This document shows, in pieces, positions 40,199 through 47,515 of a stretch of DNA of 58,860 nucleotides (position 1 is its first letter; the number at the start of each line of letters is the position of its first letter). Made by a program: the position numbers and the translations under genes. The notes under the pieces are model-generated. The model saw only the letters and a program-made list of their open reading frames with translations, did not search any database and was not told the origin of the DNA. Source of the stretch: VGLO01 sp964599285 (lineage in GTDB: Bacteria > Patescibacteriota > Minisyncoccia > Minisyncoccales > Staskawiczbacteraceae); NCBI GenBank assembly GCA_964599285.1, contig CAZREI010000005.1, positions 1 through 58,860 of the forward strand. Direction: 5' to 3'.

Positions 40199-40492
40199 TT
40201 ATTCTACGATTTTAAATATTTCCCGCTTGCCGGTTTGATATAGTTGGGTATAAGCAGGCGGATCGTCGCTTTTTGTTTTGGCTTGTTCTTGTTTGTGCTC
40301 TGCCATCATTTTTTCAAATTCCGCCAGGCTAGCTATTTCATACTCAACTACAATGGTGTTGTAGTCGGTTGCCAAATCCAGCAACACCCATCCCTTAAAC
40401 CCAGGCCACTTTTTCATTTCGTCCCGCATCATGGTGGCAAATTTACCCGCGTGCCCGGGCTTGGCAATAAATGTTTCTCGTATGACGTACAT
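40199..40492 (-). CDS. Dimeric alpha-beta barrel protein
   Basis: 97 residues of ferredoxin-like fold: M-Y-V-I-R-E-T-F at the start, helix HAGKFATMMRDEMKKW, strand YNTIVVEYEIA and helix LAEFEKMMAEHKQEQ. It resembles NIPSNAP/ABM-type monooxygenase-like proteins, with no catalytic residue I can name. It lies 70 bases upstream of the VOC gene on the same strand and may be cotranscribed. Confidence 0.65.
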   Translation of the reverse strand: MYVIRETFIAKPGHAGKFATMMRDEMKKWPGFKGWVLLDLATDYNTIVVEYEIASLAEFEKMMAEHKQEQAKTKSDDPPAYTQLYQTGKREIFKIVE

Positions 40493-40592
40493 AGTTGTTT
40501 TTAAAAATTAATAGTATTAAATCGATGCCACTTACTACATTATTTTTTACCTTGCGTGACGTTAGGATATTATTAAAACTTCTTCGTCTTTT

Positions 40593-41678
40593 CTATTTTA
40601 CTATCTTTTCAATTCTTACGCCAATGAGCCGTATCGGTTTTCTTTTCGGGTTACTTCTTGCGTCTAAAAAGGGTAAGAGCAATTTTAACATTTCCACATC
40701 GAATTTCTTTTTATTGTTTTTGCCAATCGCCTCTTTAAAGCTTTTGGAGCTCGACTTGGTTTCAAAATCGGCAAAGCGAACAGTAATAGTGATAGTCTTA
40801 AATGCCAAAAAATCGCTTCTGATAAAGCTGTCAAAAACGCTGTTCGAAAGTTTTTTGAGGACATCGCAGATAACAACGGGCTCCAACGTGTTTTTCTGAA
40901 ATGTTGTTTGTTCGCCCATGGATTTTACTTCGCGGAACTCACTAATTGGGCTTTCATCAATTCCCCTGGCTTTCTGGTAAATATCAATGCCGTGTTTGCC
41001 CATCATCGTTTGTAATTCTTCTTTTGAAAATTTCAACAAGTCACCGATGATCCTGATATCTTTTTTATACAAAAACTCCGCGGTCTTAGGCCCAATGCCC
41101 GGCAGTTCGCGGATGCCGAGCACCTGTAAAAAATTCTTCACTTCTTTTTCTTCCACCACTACCAAGCCATCCGGCTTTTTTATTCCGGCAGCGATTTTGG
41201 CAATCAATTTGTTGGGAGCAATTCCCACCGAACAGGTAATTTTTTCTTTTTCTTTTATTTCTATTTTTATTTTCTTGCAAACAGTTTCGGCTTTTTGAAA
41301 GGTACCGGCTTCGCTAAGGTCAAAATAAAACTCATCAATGCTGGCCTGCTCCACGCTATCAGAATAGGTCCTGATAATTTCAGACACGCGCGCCGAAACT
41401 TTGTTGTACAACGCAAAATCCACAGGCAAAAATACTACCTCTTGATTGCCCTGCTTTTTGGCTTCTTGCGACAAGCGCCAGGCCGTGGAAATGGGCATAG
41501 CCGAATGAATGCCATATTTTCGCGCGGCATAGTTTGCCGTGGAAACCACGCCCCGCCCCACGCCATTGAGAACTTCAGATCCGACCACGATGGGTTTTCC
41601 CTTAAGAGCAGGCATGGCAACTTCTTCCACCGAAGCAAAGAAAGCATCCATATCAAGATGTGCAATAATTTTATTCAT
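40593..41678 (-). CDS. dinB: DNA polymerase IV
   Basis: Y-family polymerase for translesion synthesis and SOS mutagenesis. 361 residues. Catalytic motifs: H-L-D-M-D-A-F-F-A-S-V-E (7-18) and SIDEFYFDLS (about 113-122). A helix-hairpin-helix (LPGIGPKTAEFLYK) and the little-finger domain follow. The start ATG is fixed by similarity. Upstream lies a second, truncated copy of the first codons (41901-41940), separated by a gene-end element, so this gene's 5' end was rebuilt by insertion. No SOS box could be seen. Confidence 0.95.
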   Translation of the reverse strand: MNKIIAHLDMDAFFASVEEVAMPALKGKPIVVGSEVLNGVGRGVVSTANYAARKYGIHSAMPISTAWRLSQEAKKQGNQEVVFLPVDFALYNKVSARVSEIIRTYSDSVEQASIDEFYFDLSEAGTFQKAETVCKKIKIEIKEKEKITCSVGIAPNKLIAKIAAGIKKPDGLVVVEEKEVKNFLQVLGIRELPGIGPKTAEFLYKKDIRIIGDLLKFSKEELQTMMGKHGIDIYQKARGIDESPISEFREVKSMGEQTTFQKNTLEPVVICDVLKKLSNSVFDSFIRSDFLAFKTITITVRFADFETKSSSKSFKEAIGKNNKKKFDVEMLKLLLPFLDARSNPKRKPIRLIGVRIEKIVK

Positions 41679-41700
41679 AAAATTAATATCTTGATATGGA
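41679..41700. repeat. Inverted copy of the dinB start region
   Basis: The plus strand ATCTTGATATGGATG is the reverse complement of CATCCATATCAAGAT inside dinB codons 8-12. It makes a hairpin over the dinB start codon and ribosome binding region. Confidence 0.75.
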
Positions 41701-41891
41701 TGTCACAGATGGGGTCGGGTCAAGTCGCGAGATTTGTCCGCCTAAGCGGAAAATCCCGACTCGAAGATTGGGTATCTTCCCGTGAAGGAAAACAGTCCCG
41801 CGAAGCGGAGACGTTAGAAACCGTCGAGACGCGAGGCGCAATGGGCAAAGCCCATTCGCCCCGTCTGTGGGGTTTCTAAAGAATTCTTCGC
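41701..41891. repeat. Gene-end element, copy at dinB
   Basis: Plus strand: GGGGTCGGG, an inner stem repeat (CAAGTCGCGAG/CCCGACTCG), GAAGGAAAACAGTCCCGCG, AAGCGGAGACGTTAGAAACC, a nested family-2 stem (41825-41869), GGTTTCTAAAGAATTC. It is the same body as at rplK and the hydrolase gene, in the opposite relation to the host gene (5' end here). Confidence 0.8.
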
Positions 41892-41900
41892 AATAGAATT

Positions 41901-41940
41901 CTGCATCCATATCTAAATGTGCAATAATTCTTTGAATCAT
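41901..41940 (-). pseudogene. Duplicated, truncated 5' end of dinB
   Basis: The minus strand reads M-I-Q-R-I-I-A-H-L-D-M-D-A and then leaves the family pattern. The intact gene begins M-N-K-I-I-A-H-L-D-M-D-A. It is the start of dinB before the insertion, now cut off by the element. Confidence 0.85.
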
Positions 41941-41975
41941 AGTTGAATTCTATCACATTTACAGAAACTACTGTT

Positions 41976-42024
41976 TGAAATAAAAAAGCCCTGTGACAAC
42001 AATGAAAGTTGTTATCACAGGACT
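41976..42024 (-). terminator. Terminator of the 42031-42825 gene
   Basis: Stem CCTGTGACAACA/TTGTTATCACAGG; the minus strand ends in CTTTTTTATTTC. Confidence 0.88.
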
Positions 42025-42030
42025 TGCATA

Positions 42031-42825
42031 TTATTTACCCGCGCGCCCAGAACCATCAAACGATTCGTGAACGCCCGCGCCAGACCAATAGCGCATCTTC
42101 AAAAGCGCGAAGGCGGCGCGTTTATTGATTTCCTCCTGAACACTGGGAAATGACAATTTAGCGAGTGGATCACCGTAACCCGAAAGGTTCATCAAAGCAT
42201 TCCTGAGTTCGTAACCTCGCTGCTGAAGAAATGCTTGAATCGCTGGCATAACTTTAAAACCAGCGCCATCACGAGCGAATATGTACGACACTCCCCAAAT
42301 ACAAGCGGCTAACGCCAAAGAATCTGTGAGCACTTGGAAAGCAGCGTGATCGCATTCTTGGCGATGCGCGTGGTGCCACACTTCGTAGACCCTAAGTAGA
42401 TACTCAGCGACGAAGCGAGGATACGGCGGTTCCAACAATGGCACAGGAGACTGAAATGGCTGCTTTACGATTTCAGCTTGTTGTTGACCAACTAAGACTA
42501 AAAATTCAAGGAGGATCCGATGGACATTCACATACCCAGCGCCCGTCCATGCTTTCCTGAGCCAGCACTTAATAACAAGTTGTTGGGCTGCCAAGCTCAC
42601 CGCCTTGTTTTCGTGCGCGGCTACCAATAGGTAAAAGTCAACCCCTTCTTTGAGGTGGGCGGGTTCAACATGGAAACCTTCGGGAAACAATGTATGGCCG
42701 GCATGAAGTAAGCCAATTGCTTCCTGTTCGGTATCGATTGCGTTCCAGCGCTGCAAAAATTCTCCCCAGGTTTCGATCCTGGTAAATTTCCTGTCCAGCT
42801 TACGTAAGGTCTCGTTTCGCAACAT
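42031..42825 (-). CDS. Hypothetical soluble protein
   Basis: 264 residues, helical, no signal or membrane span. No family recognised. Some His/Glu pairs (AAHENK, WHHAHRQECDHAAF at about 148-161) could bind metal, but that is a guess. Strong CAGGAGAG site before the ATG and own terminator. Its GC and codon use match the other stand-alone genes (13265, 15307, 16031, 45028) rather than dinB. Confidence 0.7.
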   Translation of the reverse strand: MLRNETLRKLDRKFTRIETWGEFLQRWNAIDTEQEAIGLLHAGHTLFPEGFHVEPAHLKEGVDFYLLVAAHENKAVSLAAQQLVIKCWLRKAWTGAGYVNVHRILLEFLVLVGQQQAEIVKQPFQSPVPLLEPPYPRFVAEYLLRVYEVWHHAHRQECDHAAFQVLTDSLALAACIWGVSYIFARDGAGFKVMPAIQAFLQQRGYELRNALMNLSGYGDPLAKLSFPSVQEEINKRAAFALLKMRYWSGAGVHESFDGSGRAGK

Positions 42826-42915
42826 AGTTTCTCTCCTGGTCTGGCCACCCTATTTGGGGCAGCATATTGAAAGAACAAGACACATATATATCTTACATAA
42901 AATCCACAAAAACAC

Positions 42916-42944
42916 AACCAAAAAGCCAATTTTAAGATTGGCTT
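42916..42944 (-). terminator. Terminator downstream of the arginine decarboxylase gene
   Basis: Stem AAGCCAAT/ATTGGCTT; the minus strand continues TTTTTGGTTGTGTTTTTG. The rest of 42826-43129 is AT-rich and holds no gene I can support. Confidence 0.7.
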
Positions 42945-43129
42945 GGAAAAACACTCAAACTTATAAACAAAGCCAGAATCAGAGTGTAAATAAAAACGGG
43001 TATATTTACATTAAAATTAAAAGAGCAGACCGGAAGTATTTACGTACCAGACTTAAGGGATCACGCACTGGCAGATTCAGCTTAATAATTGCCCGAATAC
43101 CGAAGCATTTGGTAGCTTACAGCAAACGC

Positions 43130-43687
43130 CTACGACGGATAATCGCAAAAAACTGCGGCAGAAAAGACCGTTGTCCAAAGGCCATCTTTATTGCCAATGG
43201 CTGACTGGGTAATATTGGAAGTCTTGAAAATTTTTCCACTGGCTTTATAGAGCTGTTCTCTTTCATCCCATGCTTTACTGGGATCAAACTCAATGCCCAG
43301 GGTAGTCGCGAGCATGGAAGCGGCAAGATCTTCAGCATACTCTCCGGCCTTTTCATCGCTTTCGCCAAAAGATTCGTGTTCGGAAAGATACCCATACTGA
43401 ATTGGATCAGAGGGTATTGCCACTCCCACTGATGCGGCAATTAGGCGGTTTGGTTCGTTAGTTTGATTGCGCGAATAAACGACAAAAACCACCTGTCCTG
43501 GCGAAAGCAACTTTACCCCTTCTTCTTTTGTCATCTTTTTGCAACCTGGCGGAAAAATGCTTGAAACTAAAACCAAATTACAATAGGCGATCCCCGCGTC
43601 TCTTAGGGCAAGTTCAAAAGAAGCTAACTTGTCTTTATGGATTCCCACTCCTTTGGTAAAAAATATTTTTGATGGAACTAAATTCAT
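43130..43687 (-). CDS. Pyruvoyl-dependent arginine decarboxylase
   Basis: Makes agmatine from arginine, the first step of one polyamine route. 185 residues. It is made as a proenzyme that cuts itself between S42 and S43 in LVLVSSIFPPGC, and the new N-terminal serine becomes the pyruvoyl group. Further marks are EGVKLLSPGQVVFVVYSRN and the Glu of EHESFGESDEKAGEYAEDLA. No agmatinase or agmatine ureohydrolase lies in the window. The deoxyhypusine-synthase-like gene at 13265 may act in the same pathway. Confidence 0.92.
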   Translation of the reverse strand: MNLVPSKIFFTKGVGIHKDKLASFELALRDAGIAYCNLVLVSSIFPPGCKKMTKEEGVKLLSPGQVVFVVYSRNQTNEPNRLIAASVGVAIPSDPIQYGYLSEHESFGESDEKAGEYAEDLAASMLATTLGIEFDPSKAWDEREQLYKASGKIFKTSNITQSAIGNKDGLWTTVFSAAVFCDYPS

Positions 43688-43935
43688 ATATTGAAAATTA
43701 TTCTAATTATTCTAATTGCTCTAATTATTCTAAGGAATATCTAAAAACGTGAATGACTAATTGCTAAAACGGTTTGGGATTTTGGTCATTGCCCGCCTCG
43801 CCTCGACGGCGATTCGAGGCCGGGGGATTTATTTAGATCAATTAGAATAATAGAAATAGGATTTACATAATGCGTCGCTCGGTCGGTGCAGGAATATGCG
43901 CATTCCTACACCTCCCTTCACTAGCATTATTAGGT
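43688..43935. repeat. TTCTAATTA-type palindrome with inner hairpins
   Basis: The left end has TTCTAATTATTCTAATTGC words; the right end (about 43835-43855) has CAATTAGAATAATAGAAAT. Between are GCCTCGACGGCGATTCGAGG and other arms. A GGAATATGCGCATTCC hairpin follows at 43890-43905. The rest of the gap to 44108 shows no gene. Confidence 0.65.
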
Positions 43936-44108
43936 CAATTAGAAATAATTCACTTTATTCTCTCATTCTGACTTCTTTTAAACAAAAAAGCAACAACCCA
44001 AACTGCCTCCCGGTGAATCGGGAAATATATTTCACATTATTTTAACCCGGCAATCAGTAGGATTTAATTGAAGTAACAGAACCGTTTTTATTTTGAGATC
44101 TTATTACT

Positions 44109-44612
44109 ATGCCAGAAAAAGAAACCATAGAAAAAGCCAAACAGGATGAGCGCGAAGGAAAATCTCCCTCTACCCAGGCGGGCGAGTTTGTTCGCGAGGA
44201 AATGCACCACATCCGTGAAGGCAAACACGGCGCCGCATCTACCAAACAAGCCATTGCCATTGGACTTTCCAAAGCTCGCCGGGCCGGTGTTGCCTTGCCT
44301 TCTCCCAAACACGGGGCGCAATCAGAAGAAGTAATTAAAAAAGCTGAACACGATATTGAAAAGGGCCAAACTGCTCCGGGAAAAATTGATTACCCAAAAG
44401 TCTCAAGGGCAAGGACACGAGTTTTAAAACGCGAAGGAAAATCAGCGGCGTCCCACGCCAGCCTAGCGCATCAAGCAAAAAGGGCCGCACGTGAACGCGG
44501 TCCAGAGGCTCGTCACCAAGCCGCCAAAAAAGCAATAAAAACAAAAGGCAAAGCCGGATTGCAAAGAGCCGCGCGCAAAGCAGCCCGCACTCGGGCAAGG
44601 CGAGGCAGGTAG
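44109..44612 (+). CDS. DUF6496-like basic protein
   Basis: 167 residues, strongly basic. The first third has EFVREEMHHIREGKHGAAST and the KQAIAIGLSKARRAG motif shared with the small protein at 34609. The rest is Lys/Arg/Ala-rich and histone-like (KKAIKTKGKAGLQRAARKAA). It probably binds nucleic acid, judged by composition. It faces the 44744 gene, with a shared terminator between. Confidence 0.75.
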   Translation: MPEKETIEKAKQDEREGKSPSTQAGEFVREEMHHIREGKHGAASTKQAIAIGLSKARRAGVALPSPKHGAQSEEVIKKAEHDIEKGQTAPGKIDYPKVSRARTRVLKREGKSAASHASLAHQAKRAARERGPEARHQAAKKAIKTKGKAGLQRAARKAARTRARRGR

Positions 44613-44694
44613 TCCAAGATAGCCAGTCAGAACAAGAGCACATACATTATGCGCCCCTGTTTTGATTTAATAGCTACCACATCTCGCCCAGAAT

Positions 44695-44726
44695 AAAAAA
44701 TGCCCGGGCGAGTTGCTCGGGCTTTT
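44695..44726. terminator. Bidirectional terminator between convergent genes
   Basis: Stem GCCCGGGCGAG/CTCGGGC with an A-run on the left and TTTT on the right. Confidence 0.8.
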
Positions 44727-44743
44727 GTGTTATTGTTTTGCGA

Positions 44744-45001
44744 CTACAGGTCGCTTCTTGGAATGGGAGGACGAAAGATGCGTGTCCCTCCTATCATTGC
44801 AGCACCTGTTTCAAGTCCACGAAGGTACTGTTGAAGGTGCTCTTCTGAAGCGCAGGTGTGACACCACGATCCACCAGGTGAAGTTCGTTTGTCGACGATC
44901 TCCACCTCGAAGATGGTAATCCTCACCTCTTCTCCGACTTTCTTGGGAATGATGGTAATCTCGACCCCCTTGATCAGTTCCACTTGTACTGGTTCAGACA
45001 T
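44744..45001 (-). CDS. Small hypothetical protein with Cys pair
   Basis: 85 residues: a beta-rich N-terminal half (IKGVEITIIPKKVGEEVRIT), then WCHTCASEEHLQQYLRGLET. The CHTC pair could bind zinc or be redox active. No family recognised. AAGGAG site 9 bases before the start. It lies 26 bases after the MOSC gene, so the two are probably cotranscribed. Confidence 0.7.
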   Translation of the reverse strand: MSEPVQVELIKGVEITIIPKKVGEEVRITIFEVEIVDKRTSPGGSWCHTCASEEHLQQYLRGLETGAAMIGGTRIFRPPIPRSDL

Positions 45002-45027
45002 GGTTTTTCTCCTTTCGAGAAGTTGGT

Positions 45028-45507
45028 TTAGTAGCCTTTCGATGGAGGAACGATAGCATCATCCACTTTAATCAATCCGCTCCCGATGACTTCGGCAATG
45101 ATGCCGCCACGGTCAAAGAATGCTTCTTTGAAGCTCTTCTCTTTACCACAGAGAGTGTTGGGGCGGTTGCAGGGATCGCAGTATTTGACGCCGCGAAACT
45201 TTGCCGCTCCGACTTGGAATTCTTTTCCGATGAGCCACATCAGTTCAACGTCCATCGTGATAATGTTACGCCGGCTCTCGGGGTAAAGGAAGCCACTTCC
45301 CTCAAAGAAGATTCCGTTGATGAGGGTGACCTGCCGATTTCCCACTCCACTCTTGGAGTTAAAGCTACCCTTACCGGTACAGTAACGGTCACCTTTCAGA
45401 CCAGCCCCGGTAATCGCCTCGACTTCTAGGACTTCTTGCATGAGCTGGCCGGCGACCGGACAGATGAAAATGCCGACCACTCTGGGCTCTAGTTTCTTGT
45501 CACTCAT
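45028..45507 (-). CDS. MOSC-domain protein
   Basis: 159 residues, one stand-alone MOSC domain: GAGLKGDRYCTGKGSF (about 34-49), RQVTLINGIFF, SRRNIITMDVEL and KYCDPCNRP with the conserved Cys. MOSC proteins bind sulfur or molybdenum cofactor at this cysteine and take part in amide or N-oxide reduction or sulfur transfer. No molybdenum cofactor gene lies nearby, so the role is open. A GGAAAGGAA site precedes the start. Confidence 0.85.
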   Translation of the reverse strand: MSDKKLEPRVVGIFICPVAGQLMQEVLEVEAITGAGLKGDRYCTGKGSFNSKSGVGNRQVTLINGIFFEGSGFLYPESRRNIITMDVELMWLIGKEFQVGAAKFRGVKYCDPCNRPNTLCGKEKSFKEAFFDRGGIIAEVIGSGLIKVDDAIVPPSKGY

Positions 45508-45607
45508 GAGAGTTCCTTTCCAGGGTTAAATTTTGCAGGTACAGCGACAACCGAATTATTCAGTTGTGAAGTTATACTAACCAAAATCGATTATAAAAGC
45601 AATAAAT

Positions 45608-45643
45608 AATAAAAAAGCTCCGTAACATTGCTGTCCGGAGCTT
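45608..45643 (-). terminator. Terminator of the purM gene
   Basis: Stem AGCTCCG/CGGAGCT; the minus strand ends in TTTTTTATTATT. Confidence 0.85.
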
Positions 45644-45656
45644 GTCTGGCCAAAGA

Positions 45657-46796
45657 TCAACGAACTCCCAGCGTTGAACCAAGATACTCCAGCCCCTTCG
45701 GTTCGATGACGACTTTCGTTTCAGTGCTTTTTTCAATGTATCCGGCATGAAGCACGCTATCGAACCCATAGAAGCCATACTGCCGATGAAACTCCTGGAT
45801 TTTCCTCCAGTCAGCCTCGGCAACATAGAGTGCAAATCCCGCGCCCATGTTCAGATTCCCGTAGGCTTCCTTATCATCCACTGGACCATGCTTTTGGATG
45901 AAATCGAAGATGGGAAGCTGTGGCGGCAATCGTTCAATGACGTAGGCAAAACTTTGCGGCGCCCGCATCAACTTCCGCCACCCATGTCCGGTAATATTGA
46001 CTCCGTAGTGGACCTTGATGCCAAAGTTGAGGTAGTCCTCAATCAGTGGCACGTAGATGTGCGTTGGGTCAAGCAATGTCTCGCCGTAGGTTCTGCCATT
46101 CGGAAGAGTGATTAAGTACCCAAGCTCCGGTCGATTCGCGTCAGGCGACAACTTCTCCGCGATTTTCCGAGCCAGCGTCAGACCGTTAGCATGGATGCCG
46201 GAGCTGTTGACCAGAACGATTGCATCCCCGTCCTGGATTTTCTCGGGAGAAATGAGCCGTTCCTTGGGCTTAATGATTCCCATGGCTGACCCCGAAAGAA
46301 CCGCTACCCCTGGCACTATAATATCCTTGAGCGTGGGAGTTTCACCACCGCCCCAGGCACATCGTGCCAGATTACAGGCATATTGCCATCCTTTGACCAG
46401 ATCCTGTGACCGCGCCTGGTCATCAAACCAACTCGAATCACCGACAGCCAGGTGCATTGCCACCGATAGTGGTAGTGCACCAAGCGTAATCATGTCGTTG
46501 ACGATCATGGCGACGGTGTCTTGGGCGATTTGATCGTAGTACGACTTGCCGGTGAGACGGTACATTTCATCAGCAACCAGGTTCTTGGTGCCAAGACCTT
46601 CTTCCACATGCGCGAGGTAACTGTCAGGAGTTTCAATGAGGTATACGCTTTCGCCACGACTCGTTTCAACTTCCGACAGGCCAAGCCGCGTGATATTGTT
46701 TGCCGTCTCACGGGCAGCCAACTGAGCCAGGCGTTTGAACGGATCCATGGCGTCGTAATTAACGCCAGTGTCAGCGTACGTCATCTTTTGCGACAT
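45657..46796 (-). CDS. purM: Phosphoribosylformylglycinamidine cyclo-ligase (AIR synthase)
   Basis: Closes the imidazole ring in purine synthesis, using ATP. Start set at MSQKMTYADTGVNYD, which has a GAAGGGAA site; the longer frame runs through the promoter. About 379 residues, a little longer than usual. The PurM fold shows YADTGVNYDAMDPFKRL, the GLGTKN loop, AMIVNDMITLGALPL and the NSSGIHANGLTLAR nucleotide segment. No other purine gene is near; a stand-alone purM is odd in an organism group that mostly lacks purine synthesis. A purM-like enzyme with another substrate cannot be excluded. Confidence 0.85.
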   Translation of the reverse strand: MSQKMTYADTGVNYDAMDPFKRLAQLAARETANNITRLGLSEVETSRGESVYLIETPDSYLAHVEEGLGTKNLVADEMYRLTGKSYYDQIAQDTVAMIVNDMITLGALPLSVAMHLAVGDSSWFDDQARSQDLVKGWQYACNLARCAWGGGETPTLKDIIVPGVAVLSGSAMGIIKPKERLISPEKIQDGDAIVLVNSSGIHANGLTLARKIAEKLSPDANRPELGYLITLPNGRTYGETLLDPTHIYVPLIEDYLNFGIKVHYGVNITGHGWRKLMRAPQSFAYVIERLPPQLPIFDFIQKHGPVDDKEAYGNLNMGAGFALYVAEADWRKIQEFHRQYGFYGFDSVLHAGYIEKSTETKVVIEPKGLEYLGSTLGVR

Positions 46797-46885
46797 GGGA
46801 AGTTCCCTTCTTTTGAAAAGTGCAAAAAGACCAATCGGTCTGCAGATACTCAACGTATCATGGGCAACGTTGCAAACAACGTTAG

Positions 46886-46921
46886 AACCAGAATACAACA
46901 ATTAAAACCAGAATACAACAA
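46886..46921. promoter_or_regulatory. Tandem repeat upstream of purM
   Basis: AACCAGAATACAACA occurs twice, 20 bases apart, about 90-125 bases before the purM start. AACGTTGCAAACAACGTT, a palindrome, lies next to it (46865-46882). These look like operator sites for an unknown regulator. Confidence 0.5.
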
Positions 46922-46936
46922 GAAGAAGGTATATTT

Positions 46937-47153
46937 CTTTGAATTACGAAATGGATACAATAAAAGAATTTCGCGTCTTTCCCCGAGACGGGGCGAATTG
47001 GCTGCGGCCAATTGCGCCTCGCGTCTTGACCAAATTTTGGCTATAAACTTGCTATAATTTTTTCCCGTAGCCGCTGGCTACGATAAAAAATTCTATCAAA
47101 TTTCTATCTCAAAATTTGGGAGAAATACTGCGAAACCATTTCGTAATTCAAAG
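46937..47153. repeat. Complete family-1 palindromic element with 6-bp direct flanks
   Basis: 217 bp. Termini CTTTGAATTACGAAATGG and CCATTTCGTAATTCAAAG. Both flanks read ATATTT, a likely target-site duplication. A family-2 stem (46984-47028) is nested in the left arm, and the inner stem carries TTCTATC opposite GCTATAA. Confidence 0.88.
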
Positions 47154-47209
47154 ATATTTATATTCCAGATTTACGACCAAAAATAGAAATGTAATTTCCC
47201 TACTATCTT

Positions 47210-47482
47210 TCATGCATTATGGGTTTCTGGATAATTTTTAAATACTTGCTTTGTTGATTTGCGCGCGTAGTTCTTTTTTTCTAATGGTAACGCAAGGAGC
47301 CATGAAATAAAAGGTACCCTTAATTTGAAAGACCAATCAGCATCTTTTAGTAATGGTTTCCGTTCTTCTTGAAACCGAGTAAGCAACGCAAACGTAGCCT
47401 GCAAGTTTTCGGGAGATAATCTGTTATGTTCCAGTAAAAATTGTTCTTTTCCGATACTAGTGATGCTCATATTTTTATACAT
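47210..47482 (-). CDS. Hypothetical protein downstream of a histidine kinase
   Basis: Up to 90 residues (a second start is at 47470). Soluble, with a Trp/Phe-rich segment WSFKLRVPFISWLLALPLEK in the C-terminal half and a basic end. No family recognised. It follows the kinase at 47516 by 33 bases on the same strand and is the last gene of a receiver-kinase-small protein row, so it may modulate that pair. Confidence 0.6.
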   Translation of the reverse strand: MYKNMSITSIGKEQFLLEHNRLSPENLQATFALLTRFQEERKPLLKDADWSFKLRVPFISWLLALPLEKKNYARKSTKQVFKNYPETHNA

Positions 47483-47515
47483 AATTATTTTTATAGATAA
47501 TATTTAAAAGTTTAA

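Noticed and set aside
42854..43204. 116-residue open frame on the plus strand
   Set aside because: Very basic, no family pattern, overlaps the end of the arginine decarboxylase gene and crosses that gene's terminator. Treated as chance.
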